A stretch of DNA of 64,000 bases from assembly GCA_049115695.1 (NCBI GenBank), contig JAGDZR010000010.1, positions 124,001 to 188,000 of the forward strand. Reading direction: 5' to 3'. The stretch is from JAGDZR01 sp049115695 (GTDB taxonomy: Bacteria; Bacteroidota; Bacteroidia; Cytophagales; Cyclobacteriaceae). The position numbers and the translations under genes are program-made. This document shows positions 61,809 to 64,000 of this stretch, piece after piece (position 1 is the stretch's first letter; each line of letters opens with the position of its first letter). The notes beneath the pieces were generated by a model. That model made no database searches, was not told the DNA's origin, and saw nothing but the letters and a program-made list of their open reading frames with translations.

Positions 61809-62393
61809 TTATTCTGTACTCATTACAGAATCCATCTCCATAGGCATTTCTTCGATCGGTTCTGGTAATGCTTCTACAGCGGATTTCAATCCGGCCAAAC
61901 CATTTGCAAAATCTGTCTCAAGTTGTCCTTTCATGCTACTGATCAACAAGTTCATCGGGTAGGGCATCACGCCATCGAATCCCCATCTCACAGAGGTTTG
62001 ATCATTGCCTGCATCCTCACTTGTCATATAGGCAGGTGAGGTCGCTTCAAATGGGACTTTGAACCTCAGCTCAGTCTCAACTCTACTCCCTTCTACAATC
62101 TTGGTGATTTCCTGCTCACCAACACCCACGTCAGGATGCTCACTTTCCCAGGCGGATATAAATCCAACTGTTCCGTCTGTACCAGAATAAGTTTGTTTCA
62201 TATTAGGGTCGATTTGATTCCAGGTAGCCCATTCATTCTGATTTTTGAGATACTTGATATATTCAAACACTTGATCTTTTGGTTTGTTAACTACGATACT
62301 GGCTTCCACGTTGTATTCCTTGTCCATAAATAGCGCAGCTATCAATGGAATTGTAATGATGACCACAACGGCGATAATGATCTTTTTAAGCAT
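61809..62393 (-). CDS. SRPBCC-family membrane-anchored protein
   Basis: From the ATG at 62393 the protein has 194 aa with an N-terminal membrane/signal helix (about 2-22, KKIIIAVVVIITIPLIAALF). A START-like SRPBCC/polyketide-cyclase domain follows (NVEASIVVNKPKDQVFEYIKYL; WGFDGVMPYPMNLL). The tail is acidic and Met/Glu-rich. Such proteins bind small hydrophobic ligands; no ligand or enzymatic role can be assigned. It precedes the GMC oxidoreductase on the same strand by 11 bp, suggesting co-transcription. Confidence 0.82.
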   Translation of the reverse strand: MLKKIIIAVVVIITIPLIAALFMDKEYNVEASIVVNKPKDQVFEYIKYLKNQNEWATWNQIDPNMKQTYSGTDGTVGFISAWESEHPDVGVGEQEITKIVEGSRVETELRFKVPFEATSPAYMTSEDAGNDQTSVRWGFDGVMPYPMNLLISSMKGQLETDFANGLAGLKSAVEALPEPIEEMPMEMDSVMSTE

Positions 62394-62527
62394 GATTATT
62401 ATGAGTTTAGGTTTGCAATATTTCAATCGGTTAGTTTCATCCTAAAGATAAAGATCATTTCGGGATAGACGAAGTAATCAGGTTGATCGTTTTTTTGAGA
62501 ATAACAACTAATTTGCGCAACAGAACT

Positions 62528-63259
62528 ATGGAGTTAAGAGCGGAGAGTCTCGTAAAGAAATACAAAAAGAGGACAGTAGTGGATCACGTGTCCGTTACGG
62601 TCAATACTGGGGAAATAGTGGGTTTGCTAGGACCGAATGGAGCCGGCAAGACTACATCATTTTACATGATAGTCGGATTGATCAAGCCAAATGATGGTAC
62701 CATCTATCTGGACAATGAGGATATCACGTCCCTTGCCATGTACAAGCGTGCAAAGAAAGGTATTGGCTATCTCGCACAAGAAGCTTCCGTCTTTCGCAAA
62801 TTGTCAGTCGAAGACAACATCTTGGCAGTTTTGGAAATGAGTTCGATGACCAAGGCTGAACAAAAAGATAAAATGGAATCACTCCTCGAAGAGTTTAGTC
62901 TAACCCATGTCCGCAAAAACATGGGACAGGTCCTTTCAGGTGGTGAGCGACGAAGAACAGAGATTGCCAGAGCACTAGCTGTGGATCCCAATTTTGTGTT
63001 GCTGGATGAGCCGTTCGCAGGTGTTGACCCTATCGCTGTTGAAGAAATACAAGGCATTGTAGCCAAGCTCAAAGACAAAAACATAGGCATTCTAATAACT
63101 GATCATAATGTGAATGAGACACTTTCGATCACCGACCGGGCATATCTTATGTTTGAGGGCAAATTGCTAAAGGCAGGAACTGCGGAAGAACTAGCAGCAG
63201 ATGAGCAAGTCAGAAGAGTATATCTAGGAAAGCACTTTGAACTAAAACGAAAAATCTGA
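62528..63259 (+). CDS. lptB: LPS export ABC transporter ATP-binding protein LptB
   Basis: LptB is the ATPase that powers lipopolysaccharide extraction by LptFGC. From the ATG at 62528 it has 243 aa, the usual LptB length. It has Walker A GPNGAGKTTSF, Q-loop YLAQEASVFRKLS, the signature LSGGERRRTEIARAL (with the RRR-type LptB sequence), Walker B FVLLDEPFAG, the D-loop VDPIAVE and the H-loop ITDHNV. LptB and unrelated ABC ATPases differ by the AQEASVFRKLSVEDN segment, which fits LptB. It is upstream of the GH3 gene with a 1-bp gap. Confidence 0.93.
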   Translation: MELRAESLVKKYKKRTVVDHVSVTVNTGEIVGLLGPNGAGKTTSFYMIVGLIKPNDGTIYLDNEDITSLAMYKRAKKGIGYLAQEASVFRKLSVEDNILAVLEMSSMTKAEQKDKMESLLEEFSLTHVRKNMGQVLSGGERRRTEIARALAVDPNFVLLDEPFAGVDPIAVEEIQGIVAKLKDKNIGILITDHNVNETLSITDRAYLMFEGKLLKAGTAEELAADEQVRRVYLGKHFELKRKI

Positions 63260-63260
63260 T

Positions 63261-64000
63261 TTGGAACTTTTCAACTCCATATTCACCTGGATCATGCGCA
63301 AGCGAATCCATGATATTGAGCTTTTCCTCAAGTATCCACATGACGTGCAGCAGGAGTTGTTCCAAAATCTTATCAATAGAGGTGCCAAAACCGAGTATGG
63401 ATCAAAATACGGTTTCAAGGACATCAAAACTTCCGATCAATTCAAAAAACAAGTACCCATCGTTTCCTATGAAGATATCTTCCCTTTTGTAGACCGAACC
63501 ATGAAGGGAGAGGTAAATGTCCTCTGGCCAACTGAAATCAACTGGTTCGCTAAGTCGTCAGGCACCACCAACGCTCGCAGCAAGTTTATTCCAGTTTCAA
63601 AAGAATCACTTGAGGACTGTCATTTCAAAGGAGGTAAGGACATGCTGTCCATCTATTTCAACAACAACCCGAATTCTAAAATGTTTACGGGTAAAGGTTT
63701 GGCAATCGGCGGTAGTCATCAGATCAATCAACTGGATCAAAATGCCAAAAGTCAGTATGGTGATGTGTCTGCTGTTATCCTGAGCAACATGCCCTGGTGG
63801 GCCCAGATGGTTCGAACGCCAAGCATGGAAATCGCCTTAATGGAGGAATGGGAATCCAAGCTCGAGGCAATGGCCAAGACGTGTGCTGAGGAGAATGTGA
63901 CAAACATGTCAGGAGTACCTACCTGGACATTGGTGCTGCTGGAAAAAATCATTAAGGATAAAGGTGTTGATAGTATATTGGACATCTGGCCAAATTTGGA
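63261..64000 (+). CDS. GH3 auxin-responsive-promoter family protein (N-terminal part)
   Basis: This gene is cut by the right edge. About 246 codons are visible. The start is a TTG at 63261; the N-terminus ELFNSIFTWIMRKRIHDIELF fits Bacteroidota GH3 proteins, and an ATG at 63294 would drop twelve residues. Visible landmarks are KYPHDVQQELFQNL, VPIVSYEDIFPFV, the adenylate-forming loop AKSSGTTNARSKFIPVS, NMSGVPTWTLVLLEKI. GH3 enzymes are acyl-acid-amido synthetases in plants, where they make auxin and jasmonate conjugates. The bacterial substrate is unknown. It follows lptB with a 1-bp gap. Confidence 0.9.
   Translation, partial: MELFNSIFTWIMRKRIHDIELFLKYPHDVQQELFQNLINRGAKTEYGSKYGFKDIKTSDQFKKQVPIVSYEDIFPFVDRTMKGEVNVLWPTEINWFAKSSGTTNARSKFIPVSKESLEDCHFKGGKDMLSIYFNNNPNSKMFTGKGLAIGGSHQINQLDQNAKSQYGDVSAVILSNMPWWAQMVRTPSMEIALMEEWESKLEAMAKTCAEENVTNMSGVPTWTLVLLEKIIKDKGVDSILDIWPNL

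Noticed and set aside
1..64000. tRNA, rRNA, CRISPR arrays, IS elements
   Set aside because: No cloverleaf-like sequence, repeat arrays, transposase genes or terminal inverted repeats were seen on either strand.

Overview
The window looks like a chromosomal segment of a marine-type Bacteroidota, most likely class Cytophagia; the genus cannot be fixed from sequence alone. The support is an AT-rich sequence, TAnnTTTG -7 promoter boxes, a secreted amidase with a type IX secretion (T9SS) C-terminal tail, a GH3-family enzyme, a UbiA/DUF2520 pair, and few Shine-Dalgarno-like leaders.

Left half (1-33961): one very large surface polysaccharide locus. From the left edge it holds a partial GDP-fucose synthase, a Wzz-like protein and a multi-SLBB export protein, then a CapD/PglF-like dehydratase, a PglE-like aminotransferase and a PglC-like initiating sugar-phosphate transferase. 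Next come four GT4-type glycosyltransferases, a Wzy-like polymerase, a Wzx flippase, and seven sulfotransferase-like genes of at least three subtypes. A compact operon follows, cysC-cysD-cysN-cysQ-OPX lipoprotein-Wzc-like protein-sulfotransferase. It puts PAPS synthesis and PAP removal in the same transcript as export machinery. The right flank supplies nucleotide sugars: a UDP-HexNAc dehydrogenase, UDP-xylose synthase, RmlA, RmlB, RmlC and UDP-glucuronate 4-epimerase. Together these genes predict a heavily sulfated, uronate-, xylose-, rhamnose- and fucose-related exopolysaccharide or capsule. No cysH or cysIJ is present, so the sulfate-activation genes look dedicated to sulfation rather than assimilation.

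Right half (33990-64000): mostly housekeeping genes. A Ccm cytochrome c maturation operon (ccmB, C, D-like, E, F) runs without breaks into a DUF2520 protein, a UbiA prenyltransferase and purN, followed by purH. The cell-shape operon mreB-mreC-mreD-PBP2-rodA comes next, then mazG, a small Cys-rich membrane protein, glmM and a cysteine desulfurase. After these come a T9SS-tailed amidase, an M20 peptidase, a VTT protein/ferrochelatase/redoxin operon, recJ with an AAC(3)-like gene, a GMC oxidoreductase, an SRPBCC protein, an lptB-like ABC ATPase and a partial GH3 gene. I found no tRNA, rRNA, CRISPR array or insertion sequence.

The best candidate for an under-described system is the sulfated polysaccharide locus. 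It has seven sulfotransferases, a sulfate-activation operon fused to export genes, a degenerate BY-kinase and two OPX/PCP pairs.
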